A stretch of 64,000 bases of DNA from DASSFG01 sp035550375 (GCA_035550375.1 DASZPH010000124.1:186001-250000); one strand, 5' to 3'; counted from the stretch's first letter, positions 40,763 through 50,214 are shown. The notes: generated from the letters alone by a model not told the origin. Numbers and translations are program-made.

Positions 40763-42733
40763 ATGACCACCACCATCGAACGCACCGCACGCGCGGAAGA
40801 TGCCGGCAACTGCGGAGTGCTCGGCCAATGGGAAACGGGCCAGCTCGGCCCGCCGCCCGCCGGAGGCTGGCAGACCTGGAAGGCGCTGCTCGGTCCGGGT
40901 GTGCTCCTGGCTGGCGCATCGGTCGGTTCGGGCGAATGGCTGTCCGGTCCGGCCATCAGCGCCCAGTACGGCGGAATGCTGCTGTGGGTCGCCACGCTGA
41001 GCATCATCGCGCAGGTCTTCTGCAATTTGGAGATGATGCGCTATACCCTCTACTGCGGCGAGCCGATCGTGGTCGGTTTCTTTCGCACCCGCCCCGGTCC
41101 CTATGTCTGGACCTGGCTCTACATCGCCATGGACTTCGCAGCCGTCTGGCCCTTCAACGCCTCGAACGCCGCTGTGCCGCTGGCCGCGGCCATGCTGGGC
41201 CACCTGCCCGCAGGCGGAAAAGTCACGGTGTTGGGAGTGGCGATGAGCGAAAACTTGCTGGTCAAGGCTTTCGGTTACTTGATTTTCCTTTCGGCCTTCT
41301 TGCCGCTCATCTTCGGCGGCACCATCTACCGCATGCTCGAGCGCGTGATGGCGATCAAGCTGGTCGTCGTACTGAGCTACCTGGTGTTCGCCGTCGCCCT
41401 GGCCGTTTCGCCGCGGACGATGCGCGAGGTCGGCGTCGGGCTCGTCGATTTTGGTGCCGTTCCTATTCGGGCTGACACGATCGTCGCCGAGCGCCATTTC
41501 AACCTCCGTGAAATCGACGGCCCAACCAGTTACCGCATCAAGGGAACGATCGAGAACGAAAAACCGGTCGTCACCGAGTTCGCCGTCGAACGCGACGGCC
41601 AGCGACGGGTGTTCCAATTCGATAGCAAATTGCCGGACGACGTGTTCTCCGTGCGCGTCCGGATGATGGCGCGAGCCGCAGAGCTGGCACGGCCCGGTCG
41701 CTTCTACGTCGAGACCCGGCAGGACGATGCGACCCTCTCGATGACTGGGACGATCGACAAGAATCATGTCTGGCAGGCGACCGAGATCGTCGTGCTGGCA
41801 TCGACGAAAGAGACGTACGCTCGCCTCGACGAGGTTCCCGAGCCGTGGGCCGGCCGGTTCCGAGACTGGATCGAGAACCAGGGGCTCGAGCGAGCCGGCC
41901 TCGTTTCCTACGTCGGACGACACGGAAAGCTGCCACCGCTCGATTGGGCGATGGTGGCCACGCTGGCCGCGATCGCCGGAGCGGGCGGAATGACCAACAC
42001 GCTCTTTTCCAACTACGCCCGCGACAAGGGATGGGGCATGGGCGCGCACGTGGGCGCCATTCCCAGCGCCATCGGGGGCCGGCAGATCACGCTTTCGCAC
42101 GTCGGCATGGTATTTCGCCTCGACGAGCAGAGTCTGGCCCGCTGGCGCGGGTGGTTCCGGCACATTCTACGCGACCAACTTGCCATCTGGATGGCCGCCT
42201 CGTTCATCGGCATGGCGCTGCCCTGCATGCTCTCGCTCGAATTCATCCGTCACGCGCCCGTGGCCGGCGACCGCGTGGCGGCCATGGTGGCCGAAGGAAT
42301 GTCGGCCCGCTACCCATCGCACAAAGAGCTGCTCTGGCCGCTGACGCTGTCGGTCGGCTTTTTGATTCTGGCTCCCGGTCAGATTGTGTCGGGCGACCAG
42401 CTCGCCCGACGGTGGACCGACATCATCTGGACATCGAGCTCCTGGGCGAAGCGGATGCGCGAGGACCGGGTAAAATACGTCTATTACGGCATACTGGCGG
42501 GTTACGGAGCCTGGGGCCTGGTGGCCATGGCGCTGTTCAATCCGCTAGAGATTCTGAAGGCGGCCGGCGTGTTGATGAACGTGGCGCTCGGCGTCGCCGC
42601 CTGGCACACGCTGTACGCAAACGTCACGCTTCTGCCGCGCGCCTTGCGCCCCAACTGGCTGATGCGCGTCGGGGTGTTCGCCTGCGGCCTATTCTTCCTG
42701 GGCGTGAGCGCGGTCTTTGTGGCGTCGCTCTGA
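40763..42733 (+). CDS. Nramp-like divalent-metal transporter family protein with a large inserted domain
   Basis: A 656-residue polytopic protein with the Nramp/LeuT-like order of about 11 helices. TM1 carries GPGVLLAGASVGSGEWLSGP in place of the GPG...DPGN of true Nramp metal transporters. TM6 carries GAGGMTNTLFSNYARDKGWG, where the canonical Met-Pro-His is absent. Both metal-site motifs are therefore replaced. Between them (about residues 230-388) is a roughly 160-residue soluble insertion (RADTIVAERHFNLREIDG ... LPPLDW), where ordinary Nramps have a short loop. TM segments resume with LTLSVGFLILAPGQIVSGDQ. An ATG at 40763 is preferred to a TTG at 40754. The cargo is not predictable, and transport of something other than Fe or Mn is likely. 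Confidence 0.78.
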   Translation: MTTTIERTARAEDAGNCGVLGQWETGQLGPPPAGGWQTWKALLGPGVLLAGASVGSGEWLSGPAISAQYGGMLLWVATLSIIAQVFCNLEMMRYTLYCGEPIVVGFFRTRPGPYVWTWLYIAMDFAAVWPFNASNAAVPLAAAMLGHLPAGGKVTVLGVAMSENLLVKAFGYLIFLSAFLPLIFGGTIYRMLERVMAIKLVVVLSYLVFAVALAVSPRTMREVGVGLVDFGAVPIRADTIVAERHFNLREIDGPTSYRIKGTIENEKPVVTEFAVERDGQRRVFQFDSKLPDDVFSVRVRMMARAAELARPGRFYVETRQDDATLSMTGTIDKNHVWQATEIVVLASTKETYARLDEVPEPWAGRFRDWIENQGLERAGLVSYVGRHGKLPPLDWAMVATLAAIAGAGGMTNTLFSNYARDKGWGMGAHVGAIPSAIGGRQITLSHVGMVFRLDEQSLARWRGWFRHILRDQLAIWMAASFIGMALPCMLSLEFIRHAPVAGDRVAAMVAEGMSARYPSHKELLWPLTLSVGFLILAPGQIVSGDQLARRWTDIIWTSSSWAKRMREDRVKYVYYGILAGYGAWGLVAMALFNPLEILKAAGVLMNVALGVAAWHTLYANVTLLPRALRPNWLMRVGVFACGLFFLGVSAVFVASL

Positions 42734-42796
42734 GGTTGCAGTTCAGCCCCGATTATTGACGGCCGACACGAACCAAGTGCGCTTCGCTGGGCTGCT

Positions 42797-42811
42797 CGAT
42801 GATCCGGCTAG
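42797..42811 (+). repeat. Family B element, copy 3, containing a stop codon
   Basis: CGATGATCCGGCTAG lies between the convergent Nramp-like and DUF1080 genes. On the minus strand its CTAG end provides the TAG stop (42808-42810) of the DUF1080 gene. Confidence 0.65.
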
Positions 42812-43824
42812 TGCAGCGTGGTTAGCTCAATGTGCCGGAAGAAAATCTCGGCGCCGGCCGATTGCAGGGCGATCCGGCCGCAATTAGGCTTCGCGGCGGT
42901 GCCGACGTTCACCGTCACGCCGTTCAGACGCGTGGTGATCGTGCCTGCTTGGCAGATGCACTCGAGCACGTTCCATTCGCCAACCGGGCGCTCAAGCTCT
43001 TCCCGCCCGCGAAAGCCTTTCACGTCCCGCCAGTGCGAGTCGCGGTGGGTACGGGCCACGAAGCCCGTCGAGATTGTGGTGAGCGGCGAACCGGGGCGAT
43101 AGGAAAGACGCACGATGTGCCGCGTTCCTTTGTCGAACTCGCGCTGATCGGCCTCGACGGTGAGGCTGGGGATTCCGTCGTGCTGGCGGCCAAAGATCAC
43201 GAAGTCGCCGGTTGCCCCCTCTCTGATCTGGCATTTGATGGCGTAGCGGTTCTTGGCGTCGGCCGGTTTGCCCCCCAAGTGCAGCAGCACGCCGCTGCAA
43301 CGGGTCTTGTCCTCCCGTTCCCCCCACGTTTTGTCGCCCCATCGATATTCGATGGTCAAGGCGTAGTTCTCATACGACCGCCGGGTCATGAGCAGCCCGT
43401 CGATTTCACCCGAAAATCGCAACTGCCCGTCGACGACCTTAAAGACGTGCTCGGGGTCGTTGTTCAGGCCGAGCGCCTTGGCCCCTTTTTTGGCCGGGCC
43501 GAGCCAGGTGTTGAAACCCGCCAGATCTCGGCCGTTGAACAGCCGAATCGTTTTTGGGTTGGAGCCTCGGTTCGCGCTGGAGTTGCTGGGGTGCGCGGGG
43601 GTGGAGTCCGCCTTGGCTGGCGCCGTTGAGGCGGAAGCTACGGTGTTCGCGCTGGGCACCGCGTTCGCGCTGGGCACCGCGTTCGTGTTGGCTGCGGCTG
43701 TGTCGGCAGCCGGCAAGACCGTCTCGGAATACTTCAGGCCGATCGCGACCAGCATCGGCGCCATCACCGTGGCAAACAAGCCCGCCGCAATCTTAGCGAT
43801 CCAGCTCTCCATCCAACTCGCCAT
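42808..43824 (-). CDS. DUF1080 (3-keto-disaccharide hydrolase/LamG-like) protein, membrane-anchored
   Basis: A 338-residue protein. One N-terminal helix (IAAGLFATVMAPMLVAIGLK) is followed by an Ala/Ser/Asn/Pro-rich linker built from short repeats (NAVPSANAVPSANTV), then the DUF1080 jelly-roll. The fold is marked by TIRLFNGRDLAGFNTWLG, VFKVVDGQLRFSGEIDGLLM, ENYALTIEYRWGD and GEWNVLECICQAGTITTRLN, ending GRIALQSAGAEIFFRHIEL. The family is very abundant in planctomycetes and is linked to carbohydrate breakdown or binding; some members act on 3-keto-glycosides. A matching 3-keto-forming Gfo/Idh-type enzyme is at 57.4 kb but not adjacent. Confidence 0.9.
   Translation of the reverse strand: MASWMESWIAKIAAGLFATVMAPMLVAIGLKYSETVLPAADTAAANTNAVPSANAVPSANTVASASTAPAKADSTPAHPSNSSANRGSNPKTIRLFNGRDLAGFNTWLGPAKKGAKALGLNNDPEHVFKVVDGQLRFSGEIDGLLMTRRSYENYALTIEYRWGDKTWGEREDKTRCSGVLLHLGGKPADAKNRYAIKCQIREGATGDFVIFGRQHDGIPSLTVEADQREFDKGTRHIVRLSYRPGSPLTTISTGFVARTHRDSHWRDVKGFRGREELERPVGEWNVLECICQAGTITTRLNGVTVNVGTAAKPNCGRIALQSAGAEIFFRHIELTTLH
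43645..43698. repeat. 18-bp tandem repeat inside the DUF1080 linker
   Basis: GTTCGCGCTGGGCACCGC occurs twice in a row without change (43645-43662 and 43663-43680), with a diverged third copy to 43698. The repeat is in frame and codes the Ala-Val-Pro-Ser-Ala-Asn linker repeats, so copy number changes only linker length. Confidence 0.85.
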
Positions 43825-43948
43825 GACCTCACGAGTCCTCCGGGTTTTCGATGCGTCCCGAGAAAACTATAGTTCGCCGCCTTGAGAGAAAATGACCATG
43901 CGGCTCGATTTCCCCCATGGTCTGGCCGTAAATCCGCTCTTTTCGGCA

Positions 43949-45226
43949 CTACCGCAAGTCGTTGGCGAGCAAATCGTCAAGCGGCGGCAGATTGCCGCCT
44001 TGGTCGAGCGAGAGGGAGCTTGCTAATTCGTCATGCGCGGCCCGCATGGCGGCGACGATCTCGGGGCAGCGCGGTGCCACGTCGTTTACCTCCCAGCGGT
44101 CGTCCGGCTTGGTGTATAGTTCGGGCGCCGGGCTTTCGTCGACTGTCGAGCGCGGCGCGGGGAGGCGCAGGTACCAGGCGGGCGTGCGGAAGGCACGCTC
44201 CCCTCCTTCGCTCGCCAGGCAGATGCGGTCGCGATACCAGGCCAGGTCGCCCCGAATCGCCGGCAATAGGCTGCGAGACGCGCGCTTTGCTGCGCCAACG
44301 TCCGCCAGACCGCTCAGGTCCAATAGCGTCGGCATGAGGTCGCACGGTTGCACGAGCACTTGACTGCGGGCCATCGACCCCGTCCCGTCAGGCAGCCGAA
44401 TCACCCAGGGTGTCTGCGCAAGCTCGCCGTAAAGCGCCTGGTCGACGCCGCCCAAACGGGCGTTGCGGCCAAGGGGAAAACCGCGCGCGCCCAGCACGAC
44501 GAGTCCCGTGTCTGAGGCAAGTTCTTCCGCGTCGAGCATTTCCAGCAATCCGCCCAGGCACTCGTCGACGAGCGACACCTGGCCGGCATAAGCCTGGCAA
44601 ATGCCCCAAACCTCGTCGGGATCGTCGGCCTCGCCCAGGTAGCGGCAAGGGGGGGTGACGATGGTCGGCGGGTCGGCTTCTTCCTCGTCGGCATATTGGC
44701 GCCGAAACTCGTACGGTGCGTCCCAGGGTGCGTCCATTCCGCGGCTATGCAGCCACAAGAAGAACGGCTGGCGGGGTTGCTCCAGCATCTGCGTGGCGGC
44801 CGCGAAAAACTGGGCTGCCTCCGTCTCCTCCACCGACTCGGCCATCCGCCGCCCCTCGCCTGTTTCCGCGGCGGACCGATCCGCAGCGGCTTGTCCCACC
44901 CGCACGACCTCGTCGAAATGGGCCGCCAGCGGATGGCTGGCGACGGCCGACTCGTCGGTGAGACACATCGTGGCGAAACCGGACTGGCCAAAGCGCTCGA
45001 CGAGCGTCGTCAGGTTCGTCTGAGGGCCTTCCCGCTCCAGGTAGTGCGTCCCGGTCCACCAGCTTCGGCAAAGCTCGGCCAGATCTGGATGATCGACGAA
45101 GGCCTGATCGAATAAGAAACCTTCGGCTGCGAGCCGGTTGAAATGGGGCGTCGCCACCCAACTGTTGCCGTAGCAACCCAGGAATCCGGCGTGCAGGCGG
45201 TCCACCACCAGGACGATGATGTTCAT
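43949..45226 (-). CDS. Sulfatase-fold protein lacking the catalytic and metal residues (pseudosulfatase)
   Basis: A 425-residue member of the alkaline-phosphatase/sulfatase fold: MNIIVLVVDRLHAGFLGCYG opens it as in arylsulfatases. The active-site motif C/S-x-P-S-R-x-x-x-LTG is replaced: HPDLAELCRSWWTGTHYLE keeps the WTG end, but the formylglycine Cys is Leu and the Arg is Cys. The first metal Asp pair is VD-R rather than DD. The second metal motif SDHGE is replaced by LGARGFPLGRNARLG. No signal peptide is visible. Sulfate ester hydrolysis is not expected. It overlaps the DUF885 stop by four bases, so it is the second cistron there. It may bind a ligand or protein. Confidence 0.82.
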   Translation of the reverse strand: MNIIVLVVDRLHAGFLGCYGNSWVATPHFNRLAAEGFLFDQAFVDHPDLAELCRSWWTGTHYLEREGPQTNLTTLVERFGQSGFATMCLTDESAVASHPLAAHFDEVVRVGQAAADRSAAETGEGRRMAESVEETEAAQFFAAATQMLEQPRQPFFLWLHSRGMDAPWDAPYEFRRQYADEEEADPPTIVTPPCRYLGEADDPDEVWGICQAYAGQVSLVDECLGGLLEMLDAEELASDTGLVVLGARGFPLGRNARLGGVDQALYGELAQTPWVIRLPDGTGSMARSQVLVQPCDLMPTLLDLSGLADVGAAKRASRSLLPAIRGDLAWYRDRICLASEGGERAFRTPAWYLRLPAPRSTVDESPAPELYTKPDDRWEVNDVAPRCPEIVAAMRAAHDELASSLSLDQGGNLPPLDDLLANDLR

Positions 45227-46998
45227 TCGCGGCCGGCCGCCGCCTGCGCCGGAATGTCCAGGTCGAGCAGCAGCGCGCGCGCGTACCGCACGGGGGGCGA
45301 GCCGAAAGAGAGCACGCCGTCGTGGTACCGTTTAAGCGAGAAATCCTTCCCCCATTTCCGCTCGGCTTCTTCGCGCAGGTCGCGATGTTCCTGGTAGCCG
45401 ACGAAATACGTGGAAAGCTGCGTGCTCGTGAGCTGGGCTCGCACCCATTTGGCGGCCGCCTCTCGCTCTTCCTGGAAGGTGTCTTCGATCATCAGCCGCA
45501 TCGCCTCATCGCGCTGCATGCCGTCGACGTGGATCGCCTGGTCGATTAAGGCATTGGCGATGCTCCGCAAATACCATTTCAGGGCGATGAGCCGCATCAG
45601 CGGGTCGCCATCGAGCAGTCCCTCTTCGGCCATGAGCTGCTCGGTGTAGACCGCCCAGCCCTCGATGAACACGCCAGAGGACAGGACCGCCCGCAAGGTT
45701 GAAGGATAGCGGTTGGCGACGGCCAATTGCAGAAAGTGGCCCGGCATCGCTTCATGCACCGTCAGGTCGTAGATCGACCGGAGGTTGTATTCTCTCAGAA
45801 ACGACGTGATCTGGGGCTCCGTCCAATCCTCCGGCAGCGGCGCGACCGCGTAGAACGTCTTCTGTCCTACGTCGAGCGGACCGGGCGAGTCGCAGTAGGC
45901 GAGCGACACGCCCCGGCGGAATTCGGGCATGATGATGATTTCGATCGGATCGTCCGGCACGGTGACCAGGTCCTTTTCTCGGACGAAGGCCGTGCAGGCG
46001 GCCAGCGCCTCTCGGGCCGTCTCCACGACCCGCTCGGGGGCGGGGCGTTCGGCGTAGGCCACTTCCAGCGCCGCGCGGATGATGGCCTGCTTGTAGTCTT
46101 CGCCCGGCTCGTCAGGAAACTTCGTGTAGGGATGTCGCTTCCGGTAGACCTCGCGGGCAATGAGCCACATCTGTTCTCGCACGCGGACCAGATCCTTCTG
46201 AGCCCGGTCGCGAATCTCTTCTCGCGAGAGGGGAGAGTTCATCGTGAAGGCCAGCTTCTCGTCGAACAGCTTGCGGCCGATTCGCGCCTCGCCGGCCGCT
46301 TTGACGAGCAGTTCCTTTTCCAGCCACGCCTGGTGCTCCTCGACCGCCCGCCGAGCCGCGGCGATGGCCGCGGTGAGCCGCCCACGATCAGCCTGCTCGA
46401 GCTCTTTCGCCAGCGGCTCGACTTCGTGCTCGATGATGCTGAGGACTCCCCGGTTTTGTTTCACGGCCGTTTCGGCGAAGATTTTTGGCACACGGGCCGG
46501 CTGGAGCGTCTCGCGCACCTGCTTCAGCACGCGAGGAAACTGGGCGAGGCGCGCCGCGACGTTGCGCAATCGCTCAGCTTCGGGGGCGAAATCTCGCGCC
46601 ATGAGCCCGTAGACCGCATCGCCGGTCAAGCCGGTATAGACGAGCGGGTTGAAGGCCCACTCCTGGAACGTTTCCAGGTGCCAAATGGTCGAGCGAAGCT
46701 GCTGCTCGAGCAGCTCGGCGTCGACCTGGCGATCGCGCGACAGGTCGCCCCGCGCGATCTGCCCCAGCCGCTTCAGGTAGGACCGACAAAACTCCATTTC
46801 CTTGCGGCGGGCCGCCTCGCTGACGTCGTCGATTTCTGCGTCGTAGCGATGGTCGCCGAGCTGGGTCGCCGAGACGGGGTGCAGCGCCGGAAATTCATCG
46901 ACGTATTGGCTGGCCAGTTGGTCGAATTCCTTGTCGCCGGCGTACAAAGGCAGGCTAGCACTCATGGCGATCGCGAGCGCGAACATGGAGCGTGTCAT
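45223..46998 (-). CDS. DUF885 family putative metallopeptidase, exported
   Basis: A 591-residue DUF885 protein with a signal peptide (MFALAIAMSASLPLYAGDKE). The family is predicted to be metallopeptidase-like: the motif YDLTVHEAMPGHFLQLAVAN (HExxxxH-type, about residue 411) is followed by SSGVFIEGWAVYTEQLM, giving the further Glu ligand as in gluzincins. The N-terminal half is helical and charged. It begins a minus-strand pair with the pseudosulfatase, sharing ATGA. It is divergent from leuS. Substrates of DUF885 proteins are not established. Confidence 0.88.
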   Translation of the reverse strand: MTRSMFALAIAMSASLPLYAGDKEFDQLASQYVDEFPALHPVSATQLGDHRYDAEIDDVSEAARRKEMEFCRSYLKRLGQIARGDLSRDRQVDAELLEQQLRSTIWHLETFQEWAFNPLVYTGLTGDAVYGLMARDFAPEAERLRNVAARLAQFPRVLKQVRETLQPARVPKIFAETAVKQNRGVLSIIEHEVEPLAKELEQADRGRLTAAIAAARRAVEEHQAWLEKELLVKAAGEARIGRKLFDEKLAFTMNSPLSREEIRDRAQKDLVRVREQMWLIAREVYRKRHPYTKFPDEPGEDYKQAIIRAALEVAYAERPAPERVVETAREALAACTAFVREKDLVTVPDDPIEIIIMPEFRRGVSLAYCDSPGPLDVGQKTFYAVAPLPEDWTEPQITSFLREYNLRSIYDLTVHEAMPGHFLQLAVANRYPSTLRAVLSSGVFIEGWAVYTEQLMAEEGLLDGDPLMRLIALKWYLRSIANALIDQAIHVDGMQRDEAMRLMIEDTFQEEREAAAKWVRAQLTSTQLSTYFVGYQEHRDLREEAERKWGKDFSLKRYHDGVLSFGSPPVRYARALLLDLDIPAQAAAGRE

Positions 46999-47338
46999 GG
47001 TTGTCGAATTGTGGTGGGTTGGCAGGAGTCACAAAGTTCAAACAAGTCGGTGCCGTGTCCAGTTCCGGAGTTCCGTGTTTTATGCTCCGATCGTTTAACC
47101 GGCCTACAAATTCGGCCCAGTTGGCGGTTCCAACCTCGCGGTCGCCGTTGGCCCCCGGTTAGACGATCGTGGGCAGCACTGGCCGCGTTCATGTGCCGAT
47201 CCAATTTACACGGGACCGGACGACTCAAACAGGCGGGGCGCGACGTCGCCCCCCGGGACTAACTCGTGGTTTGCCGGCTTCCGCCCTTGCCGGTAAAATC
47301 TCGATTTTCTTTGGTTCTCTACGGGTCGACCATCACTC
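46999..47338. other. Divergent intergenic region DUF885/leuS
   Basis: 340 bp holding both promoters. I looked for a T-box leader (specifier stem and T-box sequence) before leuS and saw none. No small gene is supported. Confidence 0.5.
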
Positions 47339-50182
47339 ATGCCGCGTTACAACCCCGCCACCATCGAGCCGAAGTGGCAGCGATACTGGGAGGAGCACCA
47401 GACCTTCAAAACGCCACGGCTGCCAACGCCCGGAAGCCAGAAGCTCTACGTGCTCGACATGTTCCCCTATCCCAGCGGCGACGGGTTGCACGTGGGGCAC
47501 CCCGAGGGACAAACGGCCACCGACATCATCTGCCGGTACGAGCGGATGCGGGGAAAGTGCGTCATGCACCCCATGGGTTGGGACGCCTTCGGACTGCCGG
47601 CTGAGCAACACGCCATCAAGACCGGCACCCACCCGCGGATCACCACCGAAAAGAACATCGCCAACTTCCGCCGGCAGGAGAAGATGCTCGGCTTCAGCTA
47701 CGACTGGGATCGCGAGCTGAGCACGACCGACGTGGAGTATCTCCGCTGGACTCAGTGGATCTTTCTGGTCCTGTTCGATACGTGGTTCGACGAAGAGCAA
47801 AAGAAAGGGCGGCCGATCTCCGAACTGCCCATTCCCGCCGAGGTTCGCTCGACGGGCGATGAAGCGGTGCGCCGCTACCTGGACGAGCATCGCCTTGCCT
47901 ATCAGCTCGAAGCGCCCGTCAACTGGTGCCCGGCACTGGGCACCGTGCTCGCCAACGAGGAGGTGAAGGACGGCAAGAGCGAACGGGGCGGTCACCCGGT
48001 GGTTCGCATTCCGCTGCGGCAATGGATGTTGCGCATCACCGCTTATGCCGATCGCCTGGAAAAGGATCTCGATTCGCTCGACTGGTCCGAGAGCATCAAA
48101 ACGCTGCAACGCAACTGGATTGGCCGCAGCACGGGCGCGGAAGTCGATTTTTATATCGGGGACGCCGCCCATCTTGAAGCCTGGAAAACGCAGCGAGCCA
48201 AGAGCGGATATCCTCGCAAGCCCGACGACGACGTGCTGCGGATCTACACCACCCGGCCCGACACGCTGTTCGGCGCGACGTACATGGTGATCGCTCCGGA
48301 GCATTCGCTCGTCGAGCGCCTCACCACGGCCGACCGTGCGTCGACCGTGCGAGCCTACTGCGACCAGGCCGCCAGCAAGAGCGACCTCGACCGCACCGAT
48401 CTGGCGAAGGAAAAAACGGGCGTTTTCACCGGCAGTTACGCCGCCAACCCCGTGAACGGCCAACCGGTGCCGATCTGGGTTGCCGATTACGTGCTGATGG
48501 GCTACGGAACGGGCGCCATCATGGCCGTCCCCGCCCACGACACACGCGACTTCGAGTTTGCCGTGGCCCACCAACTGCCGGTCAAGGCCGTGGTCGATCC
48601 GGCTAAAGACACCGAAGAGGGAACCCGCAACGACGTTCTCGCCGGCAAGGCGGCCTTCACGGGCGAAGGCAAGGCGATCAATTCGGCTAGCTACGACGGC
48701 CTGCCGACGGCCGAGTTCAAGCAGAAGATTACCGCCGACCTCGCCGGGCGCGGACTGGGGCGCGGCGCGGTGAACTACAAGCTGCGCGATTGGCTTTTCA
48801 GCCGGCAGCACTTCTGGGGCGAGCCTTTCCCCATACTGCACGAGCTTGACGACCAAGGGAATCCGACCGGTTTCTTGCGGCCGATCGCGCCGGAAGAGCT
48901 TCCGGTAAATCTGCCCGACATGTCGCATTTCAAGCCGCACGGCCGTCCGGAACCTCCGCTGGAAGAGGCGCCCCAAGACTGGCTCTATCCGGTCATCGGC
49001 GGCCGCCGTTATAAGCGTGAAACGAACACCATGCCGCAATGGGCGGGGAGCTGCTGGTACTACCTGCGGTTTCTCGACCCGCGCAACGACAAACAGTTTA
49101 TCGACCCGACGATGGAGCGAGCCTGGATGCCGGTCGACATCTACATCGGCGGCGCCGAGCACGCCGTGCTCCACCTTCTTTATTCACGGTTCTGGCACAA
49201 GGTGCTCTACGACCGTGGTCTGGTGAGCACGCCCGAGCCGTTTCAACGGCTGGTGAACCAGGGGATGATCCTGGGCGAGATGGAGATCACCGGTTACCAG
49301 ACAGCCGACGGCTGCTGGGTCGGCGTCTCCGACGTGAAGACGTCGGAGGGGAAGACGGTCAGCAAGGCGACCGGCGCCGAGGTGAAGGCGGCAAAAGTCA
49401 CCGCGGCCGAGGCCGAGAAGCAGGGCGAAGCGTTTGTGCTCAAGGCCGACCGGGCGATTCGCCTGGAGAGCCGGGCCTACAAGATGTCAAAGAGCCGGGG
49501 CAACGTGATCAATCCCGACGACGTGGTGCGGGAGTACGGAGCCGACGCGCTGCGGCTGTTCGAGATGTTCATGGGTCCGCTTGAGGCGACCAAGCCGTGG
49601 AGCACGGAAGGGGTGAACGGCGTCCGCGGCTTTCTCGACCGCGTCTGGCGAATGATCGTCAACGACCGCTGCGAGGGGGTCGAACTCAACGCGGCGGTTC
49701 AGGAGGTCGAGCCGACGGCCGAACAGAACCGCGTGCTGCACCGCACGATTCGCGAGGTGACGCAAGACATCGGGCGGCTCGCCTTCAACACGGCCATCGC
49801 CAAGATGATGGAGTTCACCAACTACTTCTTCAAAGCCGATTCGCGGCCGAAGGGGGCTATGGAGACGTTCGTCCTGCTCCTGTCGCCGTTTGCGCCGCAC
49901 CTGAGCGAAGAGCTCTGGCAGGCGCTGGGACACCAGAATACGCTCGCCTACGAGCCTTGGCCTGGATACGACGAATCGTTCATCAAGGAGGATACGATCG
50001 AGGTTCCCGTGCAGGTGAACGGGAAGGTGCGCGGGAGAATCTCGGTGCCGGCCGGCGCCGACGAAGCGGCCCACGAAGCCGCCGCCCGCGCCGACGCGAA
50101 GATCGCCCAGCAACTCGACGGCAAGACGCTTGTGAAAAAGATCATCGTGCCGGGACGGATGGTGAATTTCGTGGTGAAGTGA
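47339..50182 (+). CDS. leuS: Leucyl-tRNA synthetase
   Basis: A 947-residue class I synthetase charging tRNA-Leu. The HIGH motif is HVGH in SGDGLHVGHPEGQTATDII (about residue 51), followed by VMHPMGWDAFGLPAEQHAIK. The KMSKS signature is exact: AYKMSKSRGNVINPDD (about 715). The CP1 editing domain includes the Thr-rich TTRPDTLFGATYMVIAPEH and the DTRDFEFA motif. A leucine-specific region with Lys/Glu-rich helices (about 670-710) precedes KMSKS and makes the protein longer than the usual roughly 860. The C-terminal tRNA-binding part ends VKKIIVPGRMVNFVV. Confidence 0.97.
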   Translation: MPRYNPATIEPKWQRYWEEHQTFKTPRLPTPGSQKLYVLDMFPYPSGDGLHVGHPEGQTATDIICRYERMRGKCVMHPMGWDAFGLPAEQHAIKTGTHPRITTEKNIANFRRQEKMLGFSYDWDRELSTTDVEYLRWTQWIFLVLFDTWFDEEQKKGRPISELPIPAEVRSTGDEAVRRYLDEHRLAYQLEAPVNWCPALGTVLANEEVKDGKSERGGHPVVRIPLRQWMLRITAYADRLEKDLDSLDWSESIKTLQRNWIGRSTGAEVDFYIGDAAHLEAWKTQRAKSGYPRKPDDDVLRIYTTRPDTLFGATYMVIAPEHSLVERLTTADRASTVRAYCDQAASKSDLDRTDLAKEKTGVFTGSYAANPVNGQPVPIWVADYVLMGYGTGAIMAVPAHDTRDFEFAVAHQLPVKAVVDPAKDTEEGTRNDVLAGKAAFTGEGKAINSASYDGLPTAEFKQKITADLAGRGLGRGAVNYKLRDWLFSRQHFWGEPFPILHELDDQGNPTGFLRPIAPEELPVNLPDMSHFKPHGRPEPPLEEAPQDWLYPVIGGRRYKRETNTMPQWAGSCWYYLRFLDPRNDKQFIDPTMERAWMPVDIYIGGAEHAVLHLLYSRFWHKVLYDRGLVSTPEPFQRLVNQGMILGEMEITGYQTADGCWVGVSDVKTSEGKTVSKATGAEVKAAKVTAAEAEKQGEAFVLKADRAIRLESRAYKMSKSRGNVINPDDVVREYGADALRLFEMFMGPLEATKPWSTEGVNGVRGFLDRVWRMIVNDRCEGVELNAAVQEVEPTAEQNRVLHRTIREVTQDIGRLAFNTAIAKMMEFTNYFFKADSRPKGAMETFVLLLSPFAPHLSEELWQALGHQNTLAYEPWPGYDESFIKEDTIEVPVQVNGKVRGRISVPAGADEAAHEAAARADAKIAQQLDGKTLVKKIIVPGRMVNFVVK

Positions 50183-50214
50183 CGGAGTGCGACACTAATC
50201 GGAAGCACTTCCGG

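Noticed and set aside
39560..42163. An 867-codon open frame on the minus strand
   Set aside because: It lies antisense to the monooxygenase and Nramp-like genes, is rich in Arg/His/Gly/Ala, and has no family motif. It is a mirror of high third-position GC on the coding strand.
46999..47338. T-box leader upstream of leuS
   Set aside because: No T-box sequence or terminator/antiterminator pair was recognised.
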